NCBI GenBank assembly: GCA_030154105.1
Contig: JASKKP010000018.1
Coordinates: forward strand, 1 to 40,297
Reading direction: 5' to 3'
Source of the DNA: Bacillota bacterium
GTDB taxonomy: Bacteria; Bacillota; DTU030; DUMP01
DNA: 40,297 nt
Part shown: one piece after another, positions 7,663 through 15,753 of the stretch
Layout of the letters: each line of letters opens with the position of its first letter
How positions within the stretch are numbered: the first letter of the stretch is position 1
The notes under the pieces: model-generated
The model's input: only the letters and a program-made list of their open reading frames with translations
Database searches by the model: none
Told to the model about the DNA's origin: nothing
Position numbers and translations under genes: made by a program

Positions 7663-8785
7663 TGTGGGGCAGGGCAGCCTGGCCAAAGCCGGCGAGGAAC
7701 TCTGCGGCGACCGCGTGGAGGTGGTGCGCGACCTCCACCAGACCACGGTGGTGCTTTCCGACGGTTTGGGGAGCGGAGTCAAAGCCAACATCTTGGCCAC
7801 GCTCACCGCCAAGATCGCCGCCGGGCTTCTGGCGCGCGGCGTGAGCCTGGAGGAGGTGATCGGCACCATCGCCAAGACCCTTCCCGTTTGCCGGGAGCGG
7901 CACCTGGCCTACTCCACCCTGGCGGTGCTGGAGGTCAGGACGAGCGGTGAGGCGCGGGTAATGCTCCTCGATAGCCCCCCTGTTTTCCTCGTTCGCCGCG
8001 ATAAGGTGGTGGGTTTTCCCACCCGGACGCGGGAGGTGGCGGGGCGGCGGGTTGAAGAGGGGGCGCTGGAGCTTGTTGCGGGTGACGTGCTCGTCCTCGT
8101 GAGCGACGGGGTACTGCACGCCGGCATCGGCGGCCTTCTTCCCTTGGGACTGGGGGAGGAAGGGCTGGCCAAACACCTAAGCGAGCTCGTTCCCCGCACC
8201 CCAGATGCGGGGCGCCTGGCCCAGAGCATTCTCGACCTCTGTAACGCCTACTATACCCTGGCTCCCGGGGACGACACCACGGTGGTGGTGCTTAGGGTTC
8301 GCGAGCCGCGCTTTCTTACCCTCTTCACGGGGCCTCCCCGCTCGCCGGCTGCCGATGCGGAAACGGTGGATAGGTTCATGCGGTCACCGGGAAAGAAGGT
8401 GGTGTGCGGCGGAACTACGGCCAAAATCGTGGCGCGCGAGCTTGGACGGCCGCTTACGGTGGAGCTCACCTATGATGATCCGGAGATCCCTCCTTGCGGC
8501 CACATCCCGGGCATAGACTTGGTAACCGAGGGCATGTTAACCTTGAACCGGGCTCTGAGTTATCTTAGGACGGGCGAGATTCCGGACCGTGCCGACGGAG
8601 CCAGCCGGGTGGCGCGCCTCCTGGCCGAGGCAGACCAGATAAAGATAGTGGCCGGGCTGAGCGTAAACCCGGCCCACCAAAACCCGGACCTTCCGCCGGG
8701 ACTCAATCTCCGGGCGGGCACCGTAGAAAAGCTGGCCGCGGAGCTCAAAGCCCAGGGGCGACTTGTGCAGGTGGAGTGGTGCTGA
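7646..8785 (+). CDS. SpoIIE/PP2C-type protein serine phosphatase
   Basis: A 379-aa predicted metal-dependent phosphatase. The catalytic domain (about residues 1-220) shows SDGLGSGVKAN and LVSDGVLHAG, the Asp-containing PP2C metal motifs, and ends in PGDDTTVVVLRV, typical of SpoIIE/RsbU-like phosphatases. The C-terminal 150 residues (from about VVCGGTTAKIVA) form a second domain that I do not recognise by name; it has CGHIPGIDLVTEGM. Its ATG lies 17 nt inside the end of the hydrogenase-like gene, so translation is coupled. No sensory domain is fused, so input probably comes from the PAS-hydrogenase partner. The target phosphoprotein is unknown and no kinase or anti-sigma-antagonist gene is visible nearby. 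Confidence 0.88.
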   Translation: MRLVADVGQGSLAKAGEELCGDRVEVVRDLHQTTVVLSDGLGSGVKANILATLTAKIAAGLLARGVSLEEVIGTIAKTLPVCRERHLAYSTLAVLEVRTSGEARVMLLDSPPVFLVRRDKVVGFPTRTREVAGRRVEEGALELVAGDVLVLVSDGVLHAGIGGLLPLGLGEEGLAKHLSELVPRTPDAGRLAQSILDLCNAYYTLAPGDDTTVVVLRVREPRFLTLFTGPPRSPAADAETVDRFMRSPGKKVVCGGTTAKIVARELGRPLTVELTYDDPEIPPCGHIPGIDLVTEGMLTLNRALSYLRTGEIPDRADGASRVARLLAEADQIKIVAGLSVNPAHQNPDLPPGLNLRAGTVEKLAAELKAQGRLVQVEWC

Positions 8786-8795
8786 GAGAGCCAAC

Positions 8796-8824
8796 TTGAC
8801 ATGCTTTGCTGTTGGGAGTAGAGT
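8796..8824 (+). promoter_or_regulatory. Promoter of rex
   Basis: TTGACA (8796-8801), a 17-bp spacer and TAGAGT (8819-8824). It begins 11 bp after the phosphatase stop, so rex can be expressed separately. No palindromic Rex operator was seen at this promoter. Confidence 0.65.
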
Positions 8825-8870
8825 AAAGGATGATTAGGGAGCGACCTTTAGAGGCAAGGGGGATAACGGC

Positions 8871-9518
8871 GTGAGGGAAGGCAAAGAAGAGCACGTTCCG
8901 ATGGTAGTCATCCGCCGCTTGCCCAAGTACTATCGCTACCTGGGTGAACTGGTGGAGCGCAAAGTAGAACGGATTTCTTCCCAAACCCTGGCCGACATGA
9001 TGGGCATCTCCGCCTCGCAGCTAAGGCAAGACCTCAACCATTTCGGTGAGTTCGGCCAGCAGGGTTACGGTTATCGAGTAGAGGATCTTTACCAAGAGAT
9101 CGGCCGCATCCTTGGCTTGGAGAAGGAGTATAACATGATCATCGTCGGTGCCGGCAACTTAGGCCAGGCGCTGGCGAACTACCCCAACTTCGCCAAACGC
9201 GGCTTCGTTCTAAAGGGCGTTTTCGATGTGAATCCGAAGCTCATCGGGCTTAAGCTGCGCGACAACGAGATTATGGATACCGACGGGCTGGAGGACTTTA
9301 TCCGCGCGAACAAGATTGACATCGGTATCATAACGGTACCGAAAGAAGCGGCGCAGGAAGTGGCCGACCGCATGGTCCGGGCCGGCATCAAGGCCATCTG
9401 GAACTTCGCTCCGGTCGACCTTAAGGTGCCGAAAGAAGTCATCTTGGTGAACGAGCACCTGGCCGATCGCCTTATGGAGATCTCCTTCCGGCTGAAGGAA
9501 CTAGGCTATGAGGAATAG
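8871..9518 (+). CDS. rex: Redox-sensing transcriptional repressor Rex
   Basis: A 215-aa repressor that senses the NADH/NAD+ ratio and controls fermentation, hydrogenase and respiratory genes. The N-terminal winged helix (about residues 10-85) has the typical RLPKYYRYLGEL and GISASQLRQDL. A Rossmann fold follows, with GAGNLGQALANY as the dinucleotide loop. The length matches the family (210-220 aa). GTG at 8871 follows AAGGGGG. It stands directly downstream of the hydrogenase-sensor operon, which would place two redox inputs, hydrogen and NADH, side by side; a functional link is inference. Confidence 0.96.
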   Translation: MREGKEEHVPMVVIRRLPKYYRYLGELVERKVERISSQTLADMMGISASQLRQDLNHFGEFGQQGYGYRVEDLYQEIGRILGLEKEYNMIIVGAGNLGQALANYPNFAKRGFVLKGVFDVNPKLIGLKLRDNEIMDTDGLEDFIRANKIDIGIITVPKEAAQEVADRMVRAGIKAIWNFAPVDLKVPKEVILVNEHLADRLMEISFRLKELGYEE

Positions 9519-9542
9519 CTACTCTGAGGAGTAGCTTTTTTT
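9517..9542 (+). terminator. Terminator of rex
   Basis: AGCTACTC (9517-9524), loop TGAG and GAGTAGCT (9529-9536) run into a seven-T tract. The 5' arm overlaps the last two bases of the rex stop codon. Confidence 0.9.
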
Positions 9543-9543
9543 C

Positions 9544-9572
9544 TTGTCATGAGTGTGGGGGTGTGTTAAGAT
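9544..9572 (+). promoter_or_regulatory. Promoter of guaB
   Basis: TTGTCA (9544-9549), a 17-bp spacer and TAAGAT (9567-9572), immediately after the rex terminator. The 65-nt leader shows no recognisable riboswitch. Confidence 0.65.
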
Positions 9573-9625
9573 GATAGGAACAAGAGAGGACGGGCGCCCC
9601 CCTCCTCAGCCTAAACTTAGTTTAA

Positions 9626-11107
<1,482 letters not shown>

Positions 11108-11139
11108 ATAGAGCCACGTAGCATGTTTTCCCATGGCCA

Positions 11140-11173
11140 CCGCGCGGAGGGCGAGAAGGAAAACTCCGCGCGG
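11140..11173 (+). repeat. Perfect GC-rich inverted repeat downstream of guaB
   Basis: CCGCGCGGAG (11140-11149) and CTCCGCGCGG (11164-11173) pair over 10 bp around a 14-nt loop. No T-run follows, so it is not a classical terminator. It directly precedes a TATACT box (11182-11187) and may end guaB transcripts or serve as an operator. Confidence 0.6.
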
Positions 11174-11193
11174 GGGTCGAATATACTATGGTG

Positions 11194-11350
11194 AAAGTTA
11201 AAGAAGTGTTAAGCCAAGCCTGGTAAGAAGAGCCCCAGACCACCTAAGGGGTGAGGAACCATGGTTCGGCAGAGGGAGGCCGTTCGTCTAAGCCAACGTA
11301 GTGCCGTCCTGCGGTTAAACCGTAGGTGCGGCAGGCTGCGTTGGCTTTCT
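11194..11350 (+). ncRNA. Candidate structured RNA between guaB and the purine permease (6S-like or cis-regulatory)
   Basis: The strand can close on itself: AAGCCAAGCCTG (11211-11222) pairs with CAGGC (11332-11336) and TTGGCTT (11341-11347) around a 4-nt bulge. Within it, AAGCCAACG (11290-11298) can instead pair perfectly with CGTTGGCTT (11339-11347), forming a long hairpin that continues with TGCCG/CGGCA and CCTGCGGT/ACCGTAGG. The two 5' arms therefore compete for one 3' arm. Smaller hairpins (GAACC-AT-GGTTC near 11256) lie between. A TATACT box (11182-11187) would start transcription near 11194. Length and a closing stem around an open middle recall 6S RNA, but no known class is matched with confidence. 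It ends about 45 nt before a small gene, so leader regulation is equally possible. Confidence 0.45.
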
Positions 11351-11396
11351 GTGTAAGTAGGGGTCGTTTTTCCAATACCAAAGGAGGTGCTGGTGG

Positions 11397-11600
11397 GTGA
11401 AATGCACCGTGATCGAGACAGGGGGGTTCCAGCGGGGGATCTGCGAGCTGTGCGACCACCACTGCGAGCGAAACTTTGAGGGTACGGGCCGCAGGTTTCC
11501 CCAGAAGGAGCCCGGAAACTGTGCCTTCTACCAGCGGGCCTACTACCTGAAACCCCTGGAGCCAAATCTCGGCCGCGTCAGGTGTCCCCAGGTAAACTAA
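11397..11600 (+). CDS. Small Cys-rich protein, unknown function
   Basis: A 67-aa soluble protein, not recognised. Cysteines lie at 3, 16, 19, 23, 42 and 63; the central CELCDHHC (C16-x2-C19-x3-C23) looks like a zinc or Fe-S ligand set. GTG at 11397 has an excellent ribosome site, AAAGGAGGTG (11380-11389), 7 nt upstream, and a strong terminator follows the stop, so I regard it as real. The possible structured RNA lies directly upstream, and purine genes stand on both sides. A link with purine metabolism is only positional. Confidence 0.7.
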   Translation: MKCTVIETGGFQRGICELCDHHCERNFEGTGRRFPQKEPGNCAFYQRAYYLKPLEPNLGRVRCPQVN

Positions 11601-11608
11601 AGCACCTG

Positions 11609-11643
11609 CAGGAATCCCGGCTTAGGCCGGGTTCCTGTTTTTT
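11609..11643 (+). terminator. Terminator after the small Cys-rich gene
   Basis: CAGGAA and CCCGGC, with one bulged T between them (11609-11621), pair with GCCGGG and TTCCTG (11626-11637), followed by TTTTTT (11638-11643). The bases from 11644 to 11777 hold no gene or recognised motif. Confidence 0.9.
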
Positions 11644-11777
11644 AGGAGCGCAGCCTTTTTATCTCGTAAGTCTTCGGCGGCTGGGCATCCTGACGCCTTA
11701 TGCTCTGCCGGCGGCCGTCCGGCTGCCTTGATACGAACGATGTAGCCAAGGTGCATGTTAAAAGTTCGTTTTTGCCC

Positions 11778-11807
11778 TTGACAGGCCGGAAAAGCCTCTG
11801 CTAAGAT
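11778..11807 (+). promoter_or_regulatory. Promoter of the NCS2 permease
   Basis: Perfect TTGACA (11778-11783), an 18-bp spacer and TAAGAT (11802-11807). The leader is only about 30 nt, too short for a purine riboswitch aptamer. Confidence 0.75.
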
Positions 11808-11842
11808 AGGCTCATCAGGGGAATACGGAGGAAAAGGGGAGG

Positions 11843-13189
11843 ATGTGCAAGGTGAGTAAAGAAGCTGTGGTCCAACCGACCGGACAGAGCGGTTTCTTAG
11901 AGGAATTCTTTCACCTTCAGGAAAACGGAACCAACGTGCGTACCGAAGTCCTCGCCGGGCTTACCACCTTTGTAACGATGGCTTACATCATTCTCGTCAA
12001 CCCGGTTATCTTGAAGGCCGGCGGGTTGGATCCGGGCGCGGTGTTCATGGCTACCTGCTTGGCTGCTGCCGCCTCTACGCTTTTCATGGGCCTTTACGCC
12101 AACTACCCCTTCGCCCTGGCCCCGGGCATGGGGCTGAACGCCTTCTTCGCCTACGTGATGGTAGGAGCGATGAAGGTCGATCCCTACACCGCCCTCGGCG
12201 CCGTTTTCATCTCCGGCCTGATTGCCGTCATCGTTACTCTTACGGGGCTGAGGGAACTTCTTATTCGCGCCATTCCTTTGCCGCTCAAACACGCGGTGGG
12301 GGCAGGCATCGGCCTCTTCATTGCCTTCATCGGCCTGAAAAACGCCGGCATCGTCGTGCCCGACCAAGCGACCATCGTTGCCCTGGGTGACCTGACCAAC
12401 CCGAAGACCTTGGTTGCGGTCATCGGGCTAGTTATCACCGGAGCGCTAGTTGCCCGACAGGTGAAGGGCGGTATGCTCCTTGGCATCCTCCTCACCACGC
12501 TCATCGGTGTGCCGCTCGGCGTGACCAAGCTACCGGCCAGCATCATTTCGCCTCCACCCAGCATGGCCGCCGGTTTTCTTAAGCTTAACGTCCTCGGGGC
12601 CCTGAAATGGAGCCTCTTCCCAACCATTTTCTCGCTTTTCTTCGCCGACCTTTTTGACACCATCGGTACCTTTGTCGGCGTGGCCAGCCGCACCGGCATG
12701 ATCGACGAGCACGGCAACCTCAAACGGGGGAATAGGGCGCTCTTTGCCGATTCCCTTGGTACCGTGCTCGGCGCCCTCTTGGGCACCAGCAACACCACCA
12801 CCTACGTGGAAAGCGCCGCCGGCGTGAGCGTGGGTGGCCGCACGGGTCTCACCGCCGTGGTGGTAGCCGTCCTCTTCATCTTGAGCATCATCTTTTCGCC
12901 CATTGCTCTGGCCGTGCCGGGAGAAGCTACGGCGCCGGCTCTGGTTATCGTCGGCATCTTCATGGCCGCCAGCCTTACCGAGATTAAATTCGACGACTTC
13001 GTAGAAGCCTTCCCTGCCTTCCTCACGGTAGTTCTCATGCCCCTCACCTTCAGCATTTCGCTCGGGCTCTCGCTCGGCTTTATCGCCTACACCCTGGTGA
13101 TGTTGCTTACCGGCAAGGGGGCCCAGGTGCACTGGGTGATGTACCTTCTATCCATCCTCTTTACCTTGTACTTCGCTTTTATCCACTAA
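11843..13189 (+). CDS. NCS2-family purine permease (adenine/guanine/hypoxanthine type)
   Basis: A polytopic membrane protein of 448 aa that imports nucleobases by proton symport. It belongs to the AzgA/PbuG branch: the N-terminus has TNVRTEVLAGLTTFVTMAYI, followed by NPVIL, GMGLNAFFAY, DLFDTIGTFVGVA and a GTSNTTTYVESAAGV segment typical of that branch. ATG at 11843 has GGAGG 11 nt upstream; GTG at 11852 has GGGGAGG 9 nt upstream and is an equally possible start. It has its own promoter and terminator. With guaB upstream it suggests purine salvage, but substrate preference cannot be read from sequence alone. Confidence 0.93.
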   Translation: MCKVSKEAVVQPTGQSGFLEEFFHLQENGTNVRTEVLAGLTTFVTMAYIILVNPVILKAGGLDPGAVFMATCLAAAASTLFMGLYANYPFALAPGMGLNAFFAYVMVGAMKVDPYTALGAVFISGLIAVIVTLTGLRELLIRAIPLPLKHAVGAGIGLFIAFIGLKNAGIVVPDQATIVALGDLTNPKTLVAVIGLVITGALVARQVKGGMLLGILLTTLIGVPLGVTKLPASIISPPPSMAAGFLKLNVLGALKWSLFPTIFSLFFADLFDTIGTFVGVASRTGMIDEHGNLKRGNRALFADSLGTVLGALLGTSNTTTYVESAAGVSVGGRTGLTAVVVAVLFILSIIFSPIALAVPGEATAPALVIVGIFMAASLTEIKFDDFVEAFPAFLTVVLMPLTFSISLGLSLGFIAYTLVMLLTGKGAQVHWVMYLLSILFTLYFAFIH

Positions 13190-13215
13190 ACTTGCCTTCC
13201 CAAGATACGCGGGAG

Positions 13216-13253
13216 AGCCGGTGCCGCCCTAAAGCGGGCCGGCTTTATTGTTT
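13216..13253 (+). terminator. Terminator of the NCS2 permease gene
   Basis: AGCCGG (13216-13221) pairs with CCGGCT (13239-13244), with an inner CCGC/GCGG helix, followed by a T-rich tail. Confidence 0.75.
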
Positions 13254-13285
13254 GACAGCAAATCTCCCGTGGTTGCGCGCTTTGA

Positions 13286-13315
13286 TTGTTCTTAAGCGGC
13301 GGGCCGTGCTATACT
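13286..13315 (+). promoter_or_regulatory. Promoter of the amidotransferase-like gene
   Basis: TTGTTC (13286-13291), an 18-bp spacer and TATACT (13310-13315), 37 bp before the start codon. The -35 box is weak. Confidence 0.5.
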
Positions 13316-13351
13316 GGCGGGAGAAAACGAAAAGGGAGAGGGGAGGAGGGC

Positions 13352-14086
13352 ATGCGGCCTATTATTGCCATCAGCATGGGGTATAAGAAGGGCACCCACT
13401 ACCTTAACGATCCGGTGGCGGAAGCGATCCTCCTCGCCGGCGGACTGCCCTGGCCCATGCCGGTTGTTTCGATGGAGGTTCTGCCCGAGATCTTGGCCCG
13501 GGCACATGGAGTCCTTCTTCCCGGTGGCGAAGATGTGGACCCGGCAGCGTACGGCGAAGCGCCCGAACCGCAGCTTGGCCCGGTAAATGCCGAGCGGGAC
13601 GCCTGCGAGCTGGCCCTGGCCCGCCTGGCCTGGGAGCGGCACCTGCCCATTTTCGGCATCTGCCGCGGCGCTCAGGTGCTAAACGTTGCGCGAGGCGGTT
13701 CCCTCATCCAGGACATCCCCTCGGCCGTAGCCGGTGCGCTGGGGCACCGCCAGGGCGAACCTTACGACCGGCCCGTGCACAGCGCGCGGGTTGATGCTGC
13801 TTCGCGCTTGGCCCGAATTTTAGGCCAAAGCGAGCTCGAGGTTAACTCCATGCACCACCAGAGCGTGAAGGTGCCCGGCCGGGGGCTTAAGGTCGTGGCC
13901 TGGGCCCCGGACGGAGTCGTAGAAGGCATCGAAAGCCAGGACCCGGACCGTTTTGCCCTGGGCGTGCAATGGCATCCCGAGTACATGGTAGACCCGGTAT
14001 CTGGTAGCGAGGCCATGCGGCGCCTTTTCGCCGCCTTCATCGCCGCGGCCGCCGACTCACTTTCCGGCGGCAGGCCCAAGTTCTGA
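13352..14086 (+). CDS. Class I glutamine amidotransferase-like hydrolase (PuuD / peptidase C26 family)
   Basis: A 244-aa cytoplasmic hydrolase related to gamma-glutamyl-GABA hydrolase. The catalytic triad is visible: C104 in GICRGAQVLN and H208/E210 in QWHPEY. The N-terminus (RPIIAISMGY) and LLPGGEDVDPAAYGE are family signatures. ATG at 13352 sits right behind a GGGAGGAGGG ribosome site; further upstream the frame is open but runs into the promoter. It is a single-gene unit. No other putrescine-pathway genes lie nearby, so the actual gamma-glutamyl substrate is unknown. Confidence 0.88.
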   Translation: MRPIIAISMGYKKGTHYLNDPVAEAILLAGGLPWPMPVVSMEVLPEILARAHGVLLPGGEDVDPAAYGEAPEPQLGPVNAERDACELALARLAWERHLPIFGICRGAQVLNVARGGSLIQDIPSAVAGALGHRQGEPYDRPVHSARVDAASRLARILGQSELEVNSMHHQSVKVPGRGLKVVAWAPDGVVEGIESQDPDRFALGVQWHPEYMVDPVSGSEAMRRLFAAFIAAAADSLSGGRPKF

Positions 14087-14197
14087 CCGCTTCGGCCTGT
14101 TATCGGCTTGAGCTCATGCGGCGCGGGAGTGCTCACAAGTTTGGACCGGTGGCCGCGCTTGGGTGCCCTACGCTGCTACGCAAGAAACTTAAGAAAG

Positions 14198-14227
14198 TTG
14201 CGCCAGGATGGCGGCCGGTGGTATACT
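14198..14227 (+). promoter_or_regulatory. Promoter remaining in front of the broken toxin-antitoxin pair
   Basis: TTGCGC (14198-14203), an 18-bp spacer and TATACT (14222-14227). It lies only 9 bp before the surviving antitoxin-like frame, so the 5' end of that gene appears to be lost. The stretch from 14087 to 14197 holds nothing else I can name. Confidence 0.45.
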
Positions 14228-14235
14228 AAAATACT

Positions 14236-14409
14236 GTCATCGAACGCCTGCTCGAGTATGGGGACCTGGAGGCCGTGCGTTGGGTAGTGCATACTTACCC
14301 ACCCGATAAGATCGCCGAAGTAGTAAAGACAAGTCGCCGCATCTCACCAAAAACCGGCGCATTTTGGACCCTCTACCTCGGGCTGAAGGAGGGGGACTCA
14401 GGTGTATGA
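14236..14409 (+). pseudogene. Remnant of an AbiE-system antitoxin-like gene (DUF6922-type)
   Basis: A 57-codon frame without a start codon. It reads VIERLLEYGDLEAVRWV, then EVVKTSRRISPKTGAFW and LYLGLKEG, the pattern I know from short proteins (DUF6922-like) encoded directly upstream of AbiEii-type nucleotidyltransferase toxins. An in-frame stop lies 3 codons upstream, so the N-terminus is missing. Its 3' end overlaps the start of the second remnant, as in intact pairs. The name is from memory of the family, not from a search. Confidence 0.6.
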
Positions 14410-14562
14410 AAAAGCCGTCACTCCTTCAACCCGGGAGGCACTAAAGACGCTTCGAGGAGCCGAGCCCCCTTTAATCGCTGCCGCCAATCTCGACTGGGGC
14501 AAAGTGAAGGCCTTTTCGAACGCGAGGTAGCCGCGATCAGCCGCCGCGAGTTCGAAAAGTGA
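14402..14562 (+). pseudogene. Remnant of an AbiEii-like nucleotidyltransferase toxin gene
   Basis: Starting at GTG 14402 the frame reads VYEKAVTPSTREALKTL, the usual N-terminus of AbiEii-like toxins, then jumps to LDWGKVKAF, which resembles their C-terminus. About 200 residues of the middle are therefore missing. Near 14512-14516 the frame must shift by one base (a lost T in a T-run) to continue as FEREVAAISRREFEK before the stop at 14560-14562. An internal deletion and a frameshift together make it a dead gene. Confidence 0.6.
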
Positions 14563-14653
14563 TGTCCGAGGTGCGTTGCCGTATAGCCTCCGCCTAGGTG
14601 GTGAGACTAACCGGGCGGGGTAATTTTTTTAATAAAAATTCCTGAAAACCCCC

Positions 14654-14682
14654 TTCACAAATTGCCACTCACGGCGTATAAT
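14654..14682 (+). promoter_or_regulatory. Promoter of the ctsR operon
   Basis: TTCACA (14654-14659), a 17-bp spacer and a perfect TATAAT (14677-14682). The expected start lies a few bases upstream of, or at, the CtsR box. Confidence 0.8.
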
Positions 14683-14694
14683 GGAAACAGAAAA

Positions 14695-14711
14695 AGTCAA
14701 AGATAGTCAAA
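14695..14711 (+). promoter_or_regulatory. CtsR operator
   Basis: AGTCAAA-GAT-AGTCAAA is a direct heptad repeat with a 3-bp spacer. It matches the known CtsR box (A/GGTCAAA-N-A-N-A/GGTCAAA). It lies 12 bp after the -10 box and overlaps the start of transcription, as expected for autorepression by CtsR. Confidence 0.9.
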
Positions 14712-14723
14712 CAGGTGAGGAAC

Positions 14724-15167
14724 ATGTGGTCGCTGGCGGACGAAATGGAAAACTGGATCAAGGAGCTTTTAAGCACGGCAGAAGAAGGCTTTGTGGAGCT
14801 TAGGCGCAGCGAGCTGGCCAGCCGTTTCTCCTGCGTTCCTTCCCAGGTTACCTATGTGCTGGCCACCCGATTTGTGCCGGAGAGAGGTTACCGGGTAGAG
14901 AGCCGGCGGGGGGCGGGCGGGTATATTCGCATCGTAAAGCTTCCCCGCAAAGCGTGCCGGGCCCAGCTGGAGGCCGGTATCGGCCAGCGCGTTTCCGAAC
15001 GCGAAGCGCTTACCTGCCTGAACAACCTGACGGCGGCCGGGCTCCTCGGCGAGGAAACTGCGCGCTGCCTGAGCCTCCTCATGGCCGATGCGACCCTCGG
15101 TCTTCCGCCTTTCCTGGCCGGGAAGGTGCGGGCGCGCATGCTGCTTACCTTGTTGGAACATCTCTAG
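14724..15167 (+). CDS. ctsR: CtsR, repressor of class III heat-shock genes
   Basis: A 147-aa dimeric repressor of the clp genes. The DNA-binding N-terminal half shows VELRRSELASRFSCVPSQVTYVL and the glycine-rich wing RRGAGGYIRI, which serves as the heat sensor in B. subtilis CtsR and is the site marked by McsB. The C-terminal half is shorter in motif but has the expected length. ATG at 14724 follows AGGTGAGGA closely; GTG at 14715 lies inside that ribosome site and is not favoured. It is the first gene of ctsR-mcsA-mcsB-clpC and carries its own operator. Confidence 0.96.
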   Translation: MWSLADEMENWIKELLSTAEEGFVELRRSELASRFSCVPSQVTYVLATRFVPERGYRVESRRGAGGYIRIVKLPRKACRAQLEAGIGQRVSEREALTCLNNLTAAGLLGEETARCLSLLMADATLGLPPFLAGKVRARMLLTLLEHL

Positions 15168-15207
15168 CGATCATTCAGGGTTGACCCCTAGGCGGAGGTG
15201 ACGTTCC

Positions 15208-15753
15208 ATGCTTTGTGAAAACTGCAAGAAGCGTCCGGCCACGGTTTATGTGCGGCGCAGCATCAATGGTGTTACCACCGAGGCGCATCTTTGCGAGGAA
15301 TGCGCGCGCGAGCGCGGGGAGCTCAACTTCCTGACCGGACCAAGCTTCACTTTCCCCGATCTTTCCCTGGGCAGCCTCTTTTCCAGCCTTCTCGACCATT
15401 TGCCGGTGGCCCCCGGCGGGTCGCTGCTTACGGGTACCACTTTGCGTTGCCCCGAATGCGGCCTGACTTACGGCGATTTCCGGGAGCGGGGCCGCCTCGG
15501 CTGTGCCCGCTGCTACACTACCTTCCGCGAGCAGCTCGAACCCTTAATTCGCCGCTTGCAGGGCGGCCTCAGGCATGCCGGGAAGGTACCGCGCCGCTCG
15601 GGTGGGGCGCTCCGGGTGAAGCACGATTTAGAAACCCTGCGGCGCCGCTTGAAAGAGGCCGTCTCCCGCGAGGCTTTTGAGGAAGCGGCGCGGCTCCGCG
15701 ATGAGATTAGAGCTCTGGAGCAGAAACTTAAAGGAGGCGAAGGCGGTGTTTGA
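15208..15753 (+). CDS. mcsA: McsA, zinc-binding activator of protein arginine kinase
   Basis: A 181-aa adaptor that activates McsB and delivers CtsR to it. Four CxxC pairs bind zinc: C3/C6, C29/C32, then CPEC and CARC in the middle. The C-terminus is a UVR domain (LKEAVSREAFEEAARLRDEI), a short helical hairpin found in UvrB and ClpC. ATG at 15208 follows GGAGGTGA. It overlaps mcsB by 8 nt. Confidence 0.95.
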   Translation: MLCENCKKRPATVYVRRSINGVTTEAHLCEECARERGELNFLTGPSFTFPDLSLGSLFSSLLDHLPVAPGGSLLTGTTLRCPECGLTYGDFRERGRLGCARCYTTFREQLEPLIRRLQGGLRHAGKVPRRSGGALRVKHDLETLRRRLKEAVSREAFEEAARLRDEIRALEQKLKGGEGGV

